From Candidatus Parabeggiatoa sp. nov. 2 (GTDB taxonomy: Bacteria; Pseudomonadota; Gammaproteobacteria; Beggiatoales; Beggiatoaceae): a stretch of DNA of 51,704 bases. Positions 9,411 through 18,073 of this stretch are shown one piece after another. A program made the position numbers and the translations under genes. The stretch spans positions 1-51,704 of the forward strand of contig NBMI01000044.1 in assembly GCA_002085445.1 (NCBI GenBank), written 5' to 3'. Position 1 is the first letter of the stretch. Each line of letters opens with the position of its first letter. Below the pieces are notes generated by a model. That model had not been told where the DNA came from, ran no database searches, and was given only the letters and a program-made list of their open reading frames with translations.

Positions 9411-9620
9411 TTGTACTGTGCTTGAGCAATCCGTTGGTAAACTGAGTACAACTTTTTTTAGGCATAAACGGATTGGTTCGGGGAGGACATTGAGGTTGTT
9501 TAATGGGATAATTTGCCAATCGTTATTCGTCAATTAACCGGTAATTTGTCAGTTTGAGTGGGTTTTGATTTAATAAGTATTTGTTATGAAAAACCGGCCC
9601 ACTAAAGGCAAACTCTCGCC
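9411..9620 (+). repeat. About 210-bp direct repeat, left copy
   Basis: From TTGTACTGTGCTTGAGCAAT to CCGGCCCACTAAAGGC this matches 11142-11352 almost base for base (CATAAACGGATTGGTTCGGG, GGTAATTTGTC, TAATAAGTATTTGTTATG). The two copies bracket the broken Rpn-type nuclease gene. Confidence 0.85.
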
Positions 9621-9899
9621 GACGACAAACCGGCCCACCAAAGGTGTTGGGCGCCAGCGTCCAGTGTTTCTGGGCCGACAGGCCGCTTTGCAGTTCCTGA
9701 TTCAGACAAAATCCTTAGTTCCAGTGTTGGAACCAGAGGAACGAAGGGAATATGTGGTGTTGATATCAAGTGCATTGAGTATTGCATAAGGATAAACACG
9801 ACAAGAGTGATGATGGACGGCTTTCTCAACTCAAGTGCGCTTTTGAGCGTTTCTATGATAAAGTACAACGGAAAGAAAGAGGTATGATTTTAACAAACC

Positions 9900-10881
9900 A
9901 TGGTTGAAAACACACAATATTCGCCAGAAAAACATGAACCTCAACAAATGGGATTATTTTCCTTAGCAGAGGCGGAATCGACTGACAAAATCAGTAAGAA
10001 TCCATTAGAAGAGGTCAAAAACGCGTTTGACATCACTTGTAAACAGGCGTTTCTTCAAAACCCAGAAGGTGCCCTCAAGTTAATGGGAATTCCCGGCAAA
10101 GCCACTTTGATAGAAAAAAATGTTGAGCTACAAAGAACCTCTGATTTGAAAGTCGATTTATCCTTTTGGGTGGAGTACCCAGTCGGCTCACAAGCGTATC
10201 CTTCCGGGGAAAGATTCTTATTGCATATAGAATTTCTTTCAACAAGCGCAGAAACATATGCCCCAGCGGATGGCCGAATATAAGATGGAGTTGGTCCTTG
10301 CCAATGCGGAACGGGATAACAAGGGACGGATTTTAAACTATCCCAAAATCCGAAGCTACGTGGTTTATTTTTGGCCGGAAGAAGGCAAAGATGATCCCGG
10401 ATTGTGTGCCATTTACGAAATAGAGGTTCGCTATCGCAAAATTTTTCTCTATGAGAAGACGTTAGCCGAACTCAAGCAGATGGAACTCTGGGAATATGTG
10501 GCGTTTGCGCCCATTTTAAAAGGCATGGATGAACAACAGCTCAAAGAAGCCGTCGAGTTGTTGGAAACATAAGCCGGAAAGGATGAGAACAAACGCAGTC
10601 GGTTATTACTGACATTGGCTTTTTATTTCAAACGGAAATATAAAAGAAACATCAATGAAATCATTGAGGGATTTGACACTATGATCAGCAACACCGCCGA
10701 AACCGGATATTATGCGTTGACACCTGAAGAAGCGCGTCAAGAAAGAGATGCCGGCAGACAGGAAGGTAGACAGGAAGGCCAACAGGAAGTTTTAGCGATG
10801 CTTTCTGAGGCTGAGCGTGACAAAATCAGGCAACGCTTGGTGAGTAAAACCACCAGCCAAAATCCTAATCACAGTTCTTAA
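9900..10881 (+). pseudogene. Rpn-type PD-(D/E)XK nuclease / putative transposase, broken
   Basis: Three consecutive frames make up one protein of about 325 residues of the Rpn/YhgA-like kind (recombination-promoting nuclease, PD-(D/E)XK fold). The first part holds the catalytic-type pattern with Asp in LKVDLSFW and Glu in LLHIEF. There the frame breaks: GAATTTCTTTCAACAA contains a tandem TTTC duplication, and removing four bases restores EFQQAQKHMPQRMAEYK, giving the expected IExQ-like motif. The second break is an in-frame TAA at 10570-10572, after which the same frame continues (KRSRLLLTLAFYFKRKY) to a C-terminus with the repeated Gln/Glu/Gly tail typical of the family (RQEGRQEGQQE). It should be inactive unless suppressed. 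About 210-bp direct repeats flank it. Confidence 0.8.
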
Positions 10882-11141
10882 CACCGGACAACACTCATTT
10901 AGGGTCTGGTTCCAAGGCGAAAGTATTGGCACGAGTACACTGTCAACGACCGTTTTGACGGGTACCATCGGAATCCAAACGTAAGGAAGGGTGGTTCCAA
11001 GATAACCGGGTGAGAATCCATTTGACTTTAGAAGTGCTTAAGGAATTGCGGCAAGAATAACTTATATTGAGTACAACTTCTTTTAGGAATAAACGGATTG
11101 ATTCGGGGAGGACTGGGTTAATTCGTTCATTTCCAAATTCC
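10882..11141. other. Intergenic, remnant of the repeat flank
   Basis: A short frame ends in VRIHLTLEVLKELRQE (about 10990-11060), protein-like but unplaced. From 11068 to about 11110 there is a partial third copy of the flanking repeat (GAGTACAACTTCTTTTAGGA, ACGGATTGATTCGGGGAGGA). Confidence 0.45.
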
Positions 11142-11352
11142 TTGTACTGTGTTTGAGCAATCCGTTGGTAAACTGAGTAGAACTTCTTTTAGGCATAAAC
11201 GGATTGGTTCGGGGAGGACATTGAGGTTGTTTAATGGGATAATTTGCCAATCGTTATTCGTCAATTAACCGGTAATTTGTCATCAGTTTGAGTGGGTTTT
11301 GATTTAATAAGTATTTGTTATGAAAAACCGGCCCACTAAAGGCGAGTGCTCG
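11142..11352 (+). repeat. About 210-bp direct repeat, right copy
   Basis: Right-hand partner of 9411-9620. Both copies end in a short open frame starting MKNRPTKG, which is repeat sequence rather than a gene. Confidence 0.85.
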
Positions 11353-11440
11353 CTAATGACAAAATGGCCCATTAAAAGCGAACTCTCACCGACGACGAGC
11401 TGGCCCACTAAAGGTGAGCTCTCACCGACGACGATCTGGC
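11330..11440 (+). repeat. 36-bp tandem repeat, GGCCCACTAAAGG units
   Basis: Three units of about 36 bp (GGCCCACTAAAGGCGAGCTC-type followed by CACCGACGACGA). A two-unit version follows the left flanking repeat at about 9594-9645. Confidence 0.7.
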
Positions 11441-11639
11441 CGAAGTCGTTATTTGGAGGCCTAAAGACCATTATTTTTATATGGCTATTGGCACTGGTTT
11501 GTGGGCCATCAAACAGTTTTTAATATTCAAACTTTGCCGCGGACAATTTATTTAAGTCATTAATTGTGGGAAAATTATTGAAGTCATTGATGGTAAAATT
11601 TCTGGCATTGCTCGTTTTTTAAGTAGAAAAAATGTCTGG

Positions 11640-12335
11640 TACTCAGACAAACTTGAGGCATTTACTATAAACTTAGGCGCAGCAAGCGTTTATTACAGAC
11701 TTAGCAAAGAAGTGCCTATTACAAACTTGAGGCGTTTATAAACTTAGGCGCTGACGCGTTTGCTATAGACTTAGGCGCGCTCAGCGTTTGCTATAGACTT
11801 AGGTGCTGACGCGTTTATTATAGACTTAGGCGCTAAAGCGCCTACTACAAACTTGAGGGATTTAGGCGCTGACGCGTTTACTAGAAACTTAGGCGCTGAC
11901 GCGTTTGCTATAGACTTAGCGTCGAGCGCCTACTACAAACTTGAGGCGTTTATAAACTTAGGTGCTGAAACGTTTGCTATAGAATTCGGCAATAATTCGT
12001 TTATCCGCGTAATTCGTTGTACTAGGTGGATCGATGCGTTTACTATAGACTTAGGCGCTAAAGCGCCTACTACAAACTTGAGGAATTTAGGCGCGCTCAG
12101 CGTTTACTAGAAACTTAGGCGCTGAAACGTTTGCTATAGAATTCGGCAATAATTCGTTTATCCGCGTAATTCGTTGTACTAGGTGGATCGAGGCGTTTAT
12201 TATAGACTTAGGCGCTAAAGCGCCTACTACAAACTTGAGGAATTTAGGCGCTGACGCGTTTACTAGAAACTTAGGCGCTAAAGCGTTTGCTATAGACTTA
12301 GGCGCTGAAGCGCCTACTACAAATTCAAACGTTGG
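11640..12335. repeat. Dense array of AGGCGCT palindromes
   Basis: About 700 bp built from interchangeable short modules: ACTTAGGCGCT(GAC/AAA)GCG, TTTGCTATAGACTTAGG, and CCTACTACAAACTTGAGG. Many units form the palindrome AGGCGCT-aa-AGCGCCT. A longer module with GAATTCGGCAATAATTCG and GTTTATCCGCGTAATTCG occurs twice (about 11985 and 12138). Apparent reading frames merely read the repeat. It separates moxR from the rest of its usual gene set. Confidence 0.85.
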
Positions 12336-12359
12336 AGTCCTTGTCCAAGTTTTAACTTG

Positions 12360-13295
12360 TTAAATAGGTACTTCGACTTGACGCAAAATTTCTGTTACCA
12401 CCTTCTCACCACTGAGTCCACTAAAATGCGCCTGTGAATTGATTTTGAGACGATGAGCAATCACCGGTACCGCGATTTCTTGGATATGTTCAGGTGTGAC
12501 AAATTCTATCCCGTCAAACAACGCCAATGCTTGTGCCGCTTTCATCAAAGTCAAAGAAGCGCGTGGACTCGCGCCCATTTGTACGCCTTTTGTTTTGCGC
12601 GTTGCACTCACTAAATCAACAATATAGCGTTTTAATTCTTCACTAATACGTACCGCTTGGGTGGCTTGCCTCAGTTTATGAATATCATCTTGACTGGCAC
12701 AGGTGGTGAGAGTTGTTGTTTGTTGCTGTTGCGCGGTGAGAATGGCAACTTCTTCTTCTGCACTGACATAGCCTAAGCTAAAGCGCATCGCAAAGCGATC
12801 CATTTGAGCTTCTGGCAGCGGGTATGTGCCATGATATTCTATGGGATTTTGCGTAGCAATGACAAAAAACAATTCGCCTAGCGGATACCTTTTACCATCT
12901 ATACTGACTTGTTTTTCGCCCATTGCTTCTAACAGTGCCGACTGTGTTCTCGGAGACGCTCGATTAATTTCGTCCGCCAGCAAAATTTCGGTAAAAACGG
13001 CGCCTTTATGGAGACGAAAGTTTTGGTGGCGCGGATCAAAAACCGACACGCCCAAAATATCTGACGGTAACAAATCGGGGGTAAATTGAATACGCTGAAA
13101 TTCCATTTCGAGAGAGTGCGCCAATGTTTTAGCCAAAGTGGTTTTGCCAGTGCCCGGTAAATCTTCCAGTAGCACATGCCCACCGCTGGCAAAGGCGGCT
13201 AATAGTTTTCTGATGGCGCTGGCTTGCCCAGTGATGACTTTTTCAAGGTTGGCGGCAAGGTTTTGGTAAATAGCAAGAGGAGATAGTGTGTGCAT
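12360..13295 (-). CDS. moxR: MoxR-family AAA+ ATPase
   Basis: A 311-residue cytoplasmic ATPase. Walker A is DLPGTGKT (45-52), Walker B LLADE (105-109), sensor 1 around N150 in ATQNP, and the MoxR lid follows, all at standard spacing for the family. MoxR proteins act as chaperone-like ATPases for assembly or activation of partner complexes and are usually encoded with DUF58 and TgpA-type proteins, which here lie on the same strand but about 4 kb further on. The start at 13295 follows a TTTTTCA heptamer array (CATTCGTAT then ATG) with no Shine-Dalgarno sequence. The gene is complete and shows no odd residues. Confidence 0.93.
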   Translation of the reverse strand: MHTLSPLAIYQNLAANLEKVITGQASAIRKLLAAFASGGHVLLEDLPGTGKTTLAKTLAHSLEMEFQRIQFTPDLLPSDILGVSVFDPRHQNFRLHKGAVFTEILLADEINRASPRTQSALLEAMGEKQVSIDGKRYPLGELFFVIATQNPIEYHGTYPLPEAQMDRFAMRFSLGYVSAEEEVAILTAQQQQTTTLTTCASQDDIHKLRQATQAVRISEELKRYIVDLVSATRKTKGVQMGASPRASLTLMKAAQALALFDGIEFVTPEHIQEIAVPVIAHRLKINSQAHFSGLSGEKVVTEILRQVEVPI

Positions 13296-13300
13296 ATACG

Positions 13301-13395
13301 AATGAAAAATGAAAAATGAAAAATGAACCCTTTCCTGACTGAAAATGAACCATTTTATGAATGAAAAATGAAACCTGAAAAATGAACCTGCTCGT
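13301..13395. repeat. Heptamer array, GAAAAAT type, upstream of moxR
   Basis: Plus-strand units of GAAAAAT and variants (AATGAACC, AATGAAAC). On the moxR strand it reads TTTTTCA and ends six bases before the start codon. Confidence 0.8.
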
Positions 13396-13741
13396 TTGTA
13401 AATGAATTATTTTATAAATAATTCAATCACCGGTTCGCAATTTCATTTTCACGGTTTTAAAGTACGTTCCGTATAGCCTTGGCTTAGAGCGTGTTTTATA
13501 CTAAGCGCCGCCGTAAATTGGGTGAGCTATAGATTTTCAGAAAAATAATTTCGCAGCTGAAAGCTCAAGTCTCCTAAAGGAGACTGAATTAATTATCTGA
13601 ATATTTTAACCTAGGGATTAACCCTAGGCTGGGGGGGTGAGTCTGCTTTAGCAGACTTGAGCTTTTAGCCTGGGGATTTATCCCCAGGCGATATTTTGGA
13701 CTAACTATCAAAAACTTGATCATCGAGTTTTTCATTTTTCA
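13396..13741. repeat. Cluster of short palindromes plus a TACGTTCCGTATA repeat
   Basis: 13444-13482 is a copy of the 36-bp repeat with core TAAAGTACGTTCCGTATA. Between 13560 and 13690 four palindromes follow each other: AGTCTCCT-aa-AGGAGACT, CCTAGGGATTAACCCTAGG, AGTCTGCT-tt-AGCAGACT and CCTGGGGATTTATCCCCAGG. The stems differ but always match themselves, and the centre is TTTA/TAAA or ATTA. No gene is seen. Confidence 0.75.
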
Positions 13742-14869
13742 TTAGTAGACTAACGCTTGCAACGCGCCCCACACTTTGTCCACCGATAAATCTTCATAGC
13801 AAGCCGGCGAGACAGTAGACAGTCCACGATAAGCGCATTTTTTACGTAAACAGGGCGCACAAGGAAAGTTAGCTTGCAAGTGCTGTTGTTGTTGTCCATA
13901 AGTGCCAGTTCGTGCCGGTTGTGTCGCGCCATATAACGTGATTGATGGCACTGCTAAAGCGGCCGCAAGGTGAGCAAGTCCGGTATCTACGCCAACAACC
14001 GCCTGTGCTTGTGCCAATTCGGTGGCAATGCCGTGTAAATTGCTTTTGGGAATAAGGCTAATGTTTGGGTGAGCCGCTGCAATTTGTTGGGCACGGGCAT
14101 ATTCTTGGGCATTGCCCCAAGGTAAACGTACCGCTAAACCGGCCGCCGTGACTCGTTGCGCTAGTGCCAGCCAATAACTGTTCGGCCAGTGTTTTGTAAC
14201 CCATGTTGTGCCATGTAAAAAGATTATAGTGGGCCGTGCATTTCTAGGCGCATGCCCACTTTTTGAGATTATAGTGGGCCGTGCATTTCTAGGCGCAGGC
14301 CCACTTTTTGGATAAATTTCAGTTTTTGAGGAATAAAATATTTTTTGGCGAGTCTGTTGGCACTGAAAATGGCTTACAATTCCGTAATCGGGTGGACTAT
14401 CAGGCAATGGATAATCCAGCACCGCCGCAAATAATTGCCTCACTCGTGTGACGGCATGTTGATTTTTATCAATAGCATAACGTTGTTGATAAGCCAGTGC
14501 TGCCAACGGTTCTCGCGCTGAATGACGATCTAAACCACAACGCGGGCCTCGTGCTTTTAAAGTAAGGAATGCACTTTTGATTAGCCCTTGGGCATCAATG
14601 ACTCTATCATACCGCTCGCAAGTCAATGTCTGGATAAACTTGCGCCATCTGCCGCTACGCCAAGTTTGCCAAGGCTGTTTGCGCCACCGCCGTAACGCGA
14701 CGGGAATAACGCGCTTTACCGCTGGATGCCAAGCCGGAATTTCTGCAAACGCTTCCTCAACGACCCAATCACATTGCAAATCGGGATAGTGTTTGAGCGC
14801 GTCAGTGAGAGCGGGTAGCGTGTGAATGACATCGCCTAAAGAGGAAGTTTTGACTATTAATATATACAT
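13742..14869 (-). CDS. waaC: Lipopolysaccharide heptosyltransferase I (GT9)
   Basis: A 375-residue GT-B glycosyltransferase of family 9 that adds the first L-glycero-D-manno-heptose to Kdo2-lipid A at the inner face of the cytoplasmic membrane. The N-terminus MYILIVKTSSLGDVIHTLPA is the family signature; the C-terminal half has the sugar-nucleotide site with VVGVDTGLAHLAAAL and ITLYGATQPARTG, plus the C-terminal Cys cluster (CAPCLRKKC). It is about 40 residues longer than usual. Most of the excess is two tandem copies of a 15-residue peptide, KSGPAPRNARPTII-like (about 187-216), encoded by a duplicated palindromic repeat between the two Rossmann domains. The start follows GAGAACC closely; no heptamer abuts it. 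Confidence 0.92.
   Translation of the reverse strand: MYILIVKTSSLGDVIHTLPALTDALKHYPDLQCDWVVEEAFAEIPAWHPAVKRVIPVALRRWRKQPWQTWRSGRWRKFIQTLTCERYDRVIDAQGLIKSAFLTLKARGPRCGLDRHSAREPLAALAYQQRYAIDKNQHAVTRVRQLFAAVLDYPLPDSPPDYGIVSHFQCQQTRQKIFYSSKTEIYPKSGPAPRNARPTIISKSGHAPRNARPTIIFLHGTTWVTKHWPNSYWLALAQRVTAAGLAVRLPWGNAQEYARAQQIAAAHPNISLIPKSNLHGIATELAQAQAVVGVDTGLAHLAAALAVPSITLYGATQPARTGTYGQQQQHLQANFPCAPCLRKKCAYRGLSTVSPACYEDLSVDKVWGALQALVY
14222..14311 (-). repeat. 45-bp palindromic repeat duplicated in-frame inside waaC
   Basis: Two adjacent 45-bp copies, each with arms AGTGGGC and GCCCACTTTTT around TTTCTAGGCGCA. The length is a multiple of three, so the frame is kept. The GTGGGC...GCCCACTTTTT arms resemble those of the terminator hairpin after prfA. 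Confidence 0.8.
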
Positions 14870-15949
14870 GGTTCTCGCCTCTTGCGAAACTCATTCGCAA
14901 TGTACCTTTGGTAACATCGTTTCGCGATAAACCTGTGCGGTGACATCGTTTCGCAATATACGGAACTGAAAATGAAATGTTGCTTGGGTTAAGTATTGAG
15001 AAGCTCACTAAATAAGTCATTAGCTTCGCTGAGCTACGGTTCACAATTAGCTCCGCTGACCGAAGGTTCGTTTACGTCACAATTAGCTCCGCTGACTTTC
15101 AGTTCACAATTAACAATTCACAATTCACAATTCACAATTCGGAGTCATTGGCACGGATATTTTGTAAAAATGAAATATGTCTTGAGCAGCATCTTAACGA
15201 TGCAGTGATTTTGCAAAAAATTTAGTGGGTAAAGCTAAAAATATAAACGGCACATTTCCTCTACCTATCAGTCTATTCAACTTCATGATTATTCATAATA
15301 ATAGACAGTAACAATTAATAAGCAATACTCACGATAATATTTTGAACAATTTTTGGGCTGTCTCCGCGCCATGGGAGACAATCGCTCTGAAAAATTTGCT
15401 GTTGATTTTTGATAAGATAAGTGACTGTTTTATAAGCTTTAAATCAACGCTTTTTTATTCAATAGGCCAGATATGAGGATTTAAAATATTATTCGTTATA
15501 ACACTAAACCCTACTTTTATAAAGGGTAATACCAAAACACGCGGCTTTTCAGAAGGCCATTATCGGCGTTTTTAAGCCGTATTTGAGTTAAAATACGGCT
15601 TATTATTGATTATCACTAATAATGCGTTATTTTACTAACATAAAATAGGCGATTGTCAGAAAATTTTCGGGGGTTATAATTTTTCCTCGTTATTATTTTG
15701 TATAAACTAACTGATTGTTTTACATTAAAAATTTATAACATTTGTTAGGTAGAATCTACAAAAAATAGCATTGGTTTATCTAAAGACACCCCCTCATTGG
15801 GGTGATGACTCTTGCCAAGATAAATCTTGCCGACTCCAGCCAAGATAAATCTTGGACTCCTGTCGTATAGGTATTTTATTATCCGGTTTTTTGTGTTATT
15901 AATTAAAGCCTAGATAGCAAATAACAGATTGACTTTACAGGAGATGACA
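14870..15949. other. Divergent intergenic region between waaC and rluB
   Basis: Contains repeated ACATCGTTTCGC (about 14912 and 14943), repeated CACAATTAGCTCCGCTGAC (about 15043 and 15079), and a heptamer array of ACAATTC units (15108-15141). Further right are the hairpins AAGCCGTATTT/AAATACGGCTT (15574-15601, 11-bp perfect stem) and CACCCC/GGGGTG (about 15788-15804), then two copies of CCAAGATAAATCTTG. No gene or known RNA is recognised; promoters for both genes presumably lie here. Confidence 0.5.
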
Positions 15950-16801
15950 ATGCCTTCTTACTCACAAGACCAGATAAAATCTTCCTATCCTACTGAAAAA
16001 CTACAGAAAGTTTTAGCAAGGGCTGGCTTAGGTTCACGGCGGGTTATTGAAACTTGGATCCAAGACGGGCGCGTACAAGTTAATCGGCACACCGCCACCC
16101 TTGGTGAACGTGTCAGTACGACCGATGAAATTCGCGTTGATAAACGCAAACTCAGCCTGTCCGCTTTACAAGCGCCCCCTCGAAAAATTTTGTGTTATCA
16201 CAAACCTGGCGGTGAAGTCTGTACGCGCCACGATCCTGAAGAACGCACAACCGTGTTTGAGCAATTGCCCCCACTCAAACATGGACGTTGGATTAGCATC
16301 GGGCGGCTAGATTTTAATACTGCCGGCTTGCTCTTGCTAACAACGGACGGCGAATTAGCTCACCGCTTAATGCACCCCTCTTACAACATTGAACGCGAAT
16401 ACGCGGTGCGAATTCTCGGCGAAGTCGACGAGGCGATGCTTAAACGCTTGAGCGCTGGTGTTCAACTTGACGATGGTATGGCGCATTTTAAGCAAATTGT
16501 CGATGCTGGTGGAACGGGTGCGAATCACTGGTATCATGTCATACTCGGCGAAGGGCGCAAACATGAAGTGCGGCGATTGTGGGAATCGCAAGGTGTGACG
16601 GTAAGTCGTTTGATTAGAATACGTTTTGGCCCCATTTATTTACCTAGAGGCCTACGTGCCGGTCATTACGTCAAACTAGATAGTCAGGGCCAACAAACAT
16701 TACTACAAACTGTTGGCTTGAATGCTGTCCCCCACCCAGCCAAAAAAACACGTCCAAAACCGCCTTGGTTCAAAAAACGCACAAACTCCAGGCGCCGATA
16801 G
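15950..16801 (+). CDS. rluB: 23S rRNA pseudouridine synthase RluB (RsuA/RluB/E/F family)
   Basis: A 283-residue enzyme that converts a uridine of 23S rRNA (U2605 in E. coli numbering) to pseudouridine. An N-terminal S4 RNA-binding domain (LQKVLARAGLGSRRVIE and following) precedes the catalytic domain with GRLDFNTAGLLLLTTDG, where the Asp is the catalytic residue, and the HEVRRLWES motif. A basic tail follows (KKTRPKPPWFKKRTNSRRR). I chose the ATG at 15950 because AGGAG at 15939-15943 sits six bases upstream; a TTG at 15929 and an ATG at 15944 are in frame but badly placed. RluB rather than RsuA or RluE is inferred from the long basic tail and S4 domain. Confidence 0.88.
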   Translation: MPSYSQDQIKSSYPTEKLQKVLARAGLGSRRVIETWIQDGRVQVNRHTATLGERVSTTDEIRVDKRKLSLSALQAPPRKILCYHKPGGEVCTRHDPEERTTVFEQLPPLKHGRWISIGRLDFNTAGLLLLTTDGELAHRLMHPSYNIEREYAVRILGEVDEAMLKRLSAGVQLDDGMAHFKQIVDAGGTGANHWYHVILGEGRKHEVRRLWESQGVTVSRLIRIRFGPIYLPRGLRAGHYVKLDSQGQQTLLQTVGLNAVPHPAKKTRPKPPWFKKRTNSRRR

Positions 16802-17174
16802 GGCCCAGTTTAGATCGAAAAGGCCGTTAAATTGAATCTTATAAAATCAATAACTTCTAAAATGTTTTTTAGATCGATATTCGCATTTCATGTAGTTATG
16901 TTCTGATTTGGGGGCCATAAAATTAAGTCATGGCCCATAATTCAAATTCTTCAACACAGAGACACGGAGTTACACAGAGTTTCACAGAGAAATTATTTAT
17001 GAACAACTCTGTGAGACTCTGTGGTAGTCTGTGAACTTTAAAAAATTTTATATAACTTCTCAATCATAAGTTTTTATAAATCATTGATTTCATAATAATT
17101 AATTCAACCCTTAATTCGCATTAATTATTTTCACCACCACACCCATTGCCCCTGGCTCAAAAGGAGAATAACCC
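16802..17174. repeat. Intergenic with inverted-copy repeat and CACAGAG repeats
   Basis: About 16865-17000 is the inverted counterpart of 9085-9215 (TTTCATGTAGTTATGTTCTG, GGGGGCCATAA, CACAGAGACACGGAGTTACA). CTCTGTG/CACAGAG units continue to 17040. AATTCAACCCTTAATTCGCA near 17100 is a short repeat also found at about 9293, 24538, 25255 and 25365. Confidence 0.65.
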
Positions 17175-17972
17175 ATGTCTTACCGCCCACACAATCTAGC
17201 AATACAAATGATTGACGAAGGAGAGCGCTTCATGTCTCACAAACCCACCGATAGCACTGCGCCAGACACCACCAAGCTGGAAAAACCCCGCGTGGTTTCT
17301 GTCACGCCCTCAAAAAACGACCAACCGCCCAACCGCCCTACCCCAATCAGGCCAAATGTACTTGACCAAAAATTACGGGATGCCGAAACCAGTTTGCAAC
17401 AACTAGAGGACACCAAAACCAAAGCTATGGATCTGGCCGAAGGTATGGGCGCTGGCATCGGTAATGTCGATAAGATTCGTGACATTTTGTTTGGCGGACA
17501 AATGCGCGATTATGATAAGCGGTTTAAACGCCTCGAAGATCGCGTCAGTCAGGAACACATGAACTTTCGCGAGGAGATGTTTCAACGCCTCAAAGTCCTT
17601 GAAGAGCGAATGGATGGCGAAATTGACAGCCTGAATGAAAAAAGCAAACTGGAGCGTCAGGAACGTCAATCGGCCCTTGCTGATTTAGAACGTGACATCA
17701 AGGGTCTGAAAAACGAACTGAACAGTCGCCTCACGCAATTGGATGAACAAATCAGCCGGGACCTCAAGAATTTACGTCAACAGACGTTGAGCAAATTTCA
17801 AGAAATTTCCCTGCAACAGCGTCAGCAAAATGATAGTTTGACCAGCTTGGTTAACCAAGAAGTTGCCCAACTTCAAGATGAAAAAGTTAACCGCAGTGAT
17901 TTAGCGACGTTTTTCCACGAATTTGCGGTGCGCCTGACGAAAAGCTATGATAGCTCGTCAGAATTAGAATAA
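17175..17972 (+). CDS. Coiled-coil protein, unknown function
   Basis: A 265-residue soluble protein: a disordered Pro/Thr/Lys-rich N-terminus (about 20-60), then almost continuous heptad coiled coil (about 62-255; for example LDEQISRDLKNLRQQTL). I know no named family. Both the first ATG (AAGGAG eight bases upstream) and an in-frame ATG at 17232 (GAAGGAGAGCGCTTC upstream) have good ribosome binding sites, so two forms are possible. It is the first gene of the cluster with the OmpA-domain membrane proteins and small GTPase; its place there and its long coiled coil suggest a scaffold or adaptor (inference). Confidence 0.8.
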   Translation: MSYRPHNLAIQMIDEGERFMSHKPTDSTAPDTTKLEKPRVVSVTPSKNDQPPNRPTPIRPNVLDQKLRDAETSLQQLEDTKTKAMDLAEGMGAGIGNVDKIRDILFGGQMRDYDKRFKRLEDRVSQEHMNFREEMFQRLKVLEERMDGEIDSLNEKSKLERQERQSALADLERDIKGLKNELNSRLTQLDEQISRDLKNLRQQTLSKFQEISLQQRQQNDSLTSLVNQEVAQLQDEKVNRSDLATFFHEFAVRLTKSYDSSSELE

Positions 17973-18010
17973 CGCTATCCGTCTCTCCTTTTAACAAGGT
18001 TTAGTTTTTT

Positions 18011-18043
18011 AGACCTGTCAGGTTTTAAAAACCTGACAGGTCT
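18011..18043. repeat. Perfect palindrome AGACCTGTCAGGTTTT
   Basis: Two 16-bp arms, AGACCTGTCAGGTTTT and its complement, are separated by one base. There is no T tract after it, so it is not a classical terminator. It lies between the coiled-coil gene and the first OmpA-domain gene, 30 bases before the latter's start. Confidence 0.8.
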
Positions 18044-18073
18044 GATACGCCATAAAAACCCACCTAGCTCATA

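Noticed and set aside
9586..9868. Small frames starting MKNRPTKG (also at 11320)
   Set aside because: They begin inside the duplicated 210-bp repeat and run through 36-bp tandem units, so they are repeat by-products.
11853..12110. 85-codon frame of NLGADAF-type repeats
   Set aside because: A pure reading of the AGGCGCT palindrome array.
11640..12335. Possible CRISPR array
   Set aside because: Units are variable, directly adjoining and palindromic, without unique spacers of constant length and without cas genes.
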